Assembly (NCBI GenBank): GCA_943328885.2
Contig: CALQBT020000158.1
Span: forward strand, 1-6,561
Origin: Bordetella parapertussis
GTDB taxonomy: Bacteria; Pseudomonadota; Gammaproteobacteria; Burkholderiales; Burkholderiaceae_C
Direction: 5' to 3'
DNA: 6,561 bases
Position numbers and translations under genes: made by a program. Shown here piece by piece: positions 6,488-6,561 of the stretch (positions are counted from its first letter, which is position 1; every line of letters starts with the position of its first letter). The notes beneath the pieces are model-generated. The model worked only from the letters and a program-made list of their open reading frames with translations, was not told the DNA's origin and searched no databases.

Positions 6488-6530
6488 TCCACCGCCTGGC
6501 TCCGCGGCCTGCGGGCCTGGGCTGGATCAG
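6484..6530 (+). terminator. Inverted repeat over the SDR stop codon, terminator-like
   Basis: CTGATCCA (6484-6491) and TGGATCAG (6523-6530) are perfect 8-base reverse complements around a very GC-rich 31-base middle that can fold further. The left arm contains the SDR stop codon TGA. Only two T follow the right arm, so it is not a classical rho-independent terminator; it may act as a 3'-end stabilising or pausing hairpin. Positions 6531-6561 hold nothing recognisable. Confidence 0.45.
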
Positions 6531-6561
6531 TTGCCGGCTATACAGCCACAACACTCCGACA

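Overview
The window is GC-rich, densely coding DNA. GC-biased third positions, a Bug/TctC-type solute receptor, and a UhpB/MoxY-like sensor kinase point to a betaproteobacterium of the order Burkholderiales. This placement rests on gene content and codon style only; there is no rRNA or other marker gene. No tRNA, CRISPR array, insertion sequence or phage gene was seen.

Layout. (1) Positions 3-335 (+) are the 3' end of a SUMF1/EgtB/SenA-type nonheme-iron enzyme cut by the window edge. (2) Positions 336-554 are a leader with two small hairpins. (3) Positions 555-2744 (+) encode a complete TonB-dependent outer-membrane receptor that matches remembered E. coli YncD/PqqU, the pyrroloquinoline quinone (PQQ) receptor, from plug to C-terminus. 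(4) Positions 2776-4251 (+) encode a membrane sensor histidine kinase of the NarL/UhpB (HisKA_3) class with a MoxY/LapD-like periplasmic part. (5) Positions 4260-4417 (+) hold the decayed N-terminal stub of its response regulator, frameshifted and lacking the phospho-acceptor region and any DNA-binding domain. (6) Positions 4436-5425 (-) encode a Bug/TctC periplasmic substrate-binding protein, convergent with the kinase operon. (7) Positions 5426-5698 are the divergent intergenic region. (8) Positions 5699-6487 (+) encode a short-chain dehydrogenase/reductase (SDR) whose catalytic Tyr and Lys are replaced by Ser and Arg, with a hairpin over its stop codon.

How the genes may work together (inference). 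The receptor, kinase and regulator stub lie head to tail with short gaps and look like a former operon in which uptake of a cofactor such as PQQ was tied to a two-component signal. MoxY-type kinases are known from regulation of PQQ-dependent methanol oxidation, so the pairing makes sense, but with the regulator broken the kinase is now either orphaned or served by a regulator elsewhere. The TctC receptor and the SDR are divergently transcribed and may form a separate carboxylate uptake and metabolism module. No TctA/TctB membrane partner is in the window. I found no wholly new system. The most notable points are the broken two-component pair, the Tyr-less SDR and the likely PQQ receptor.
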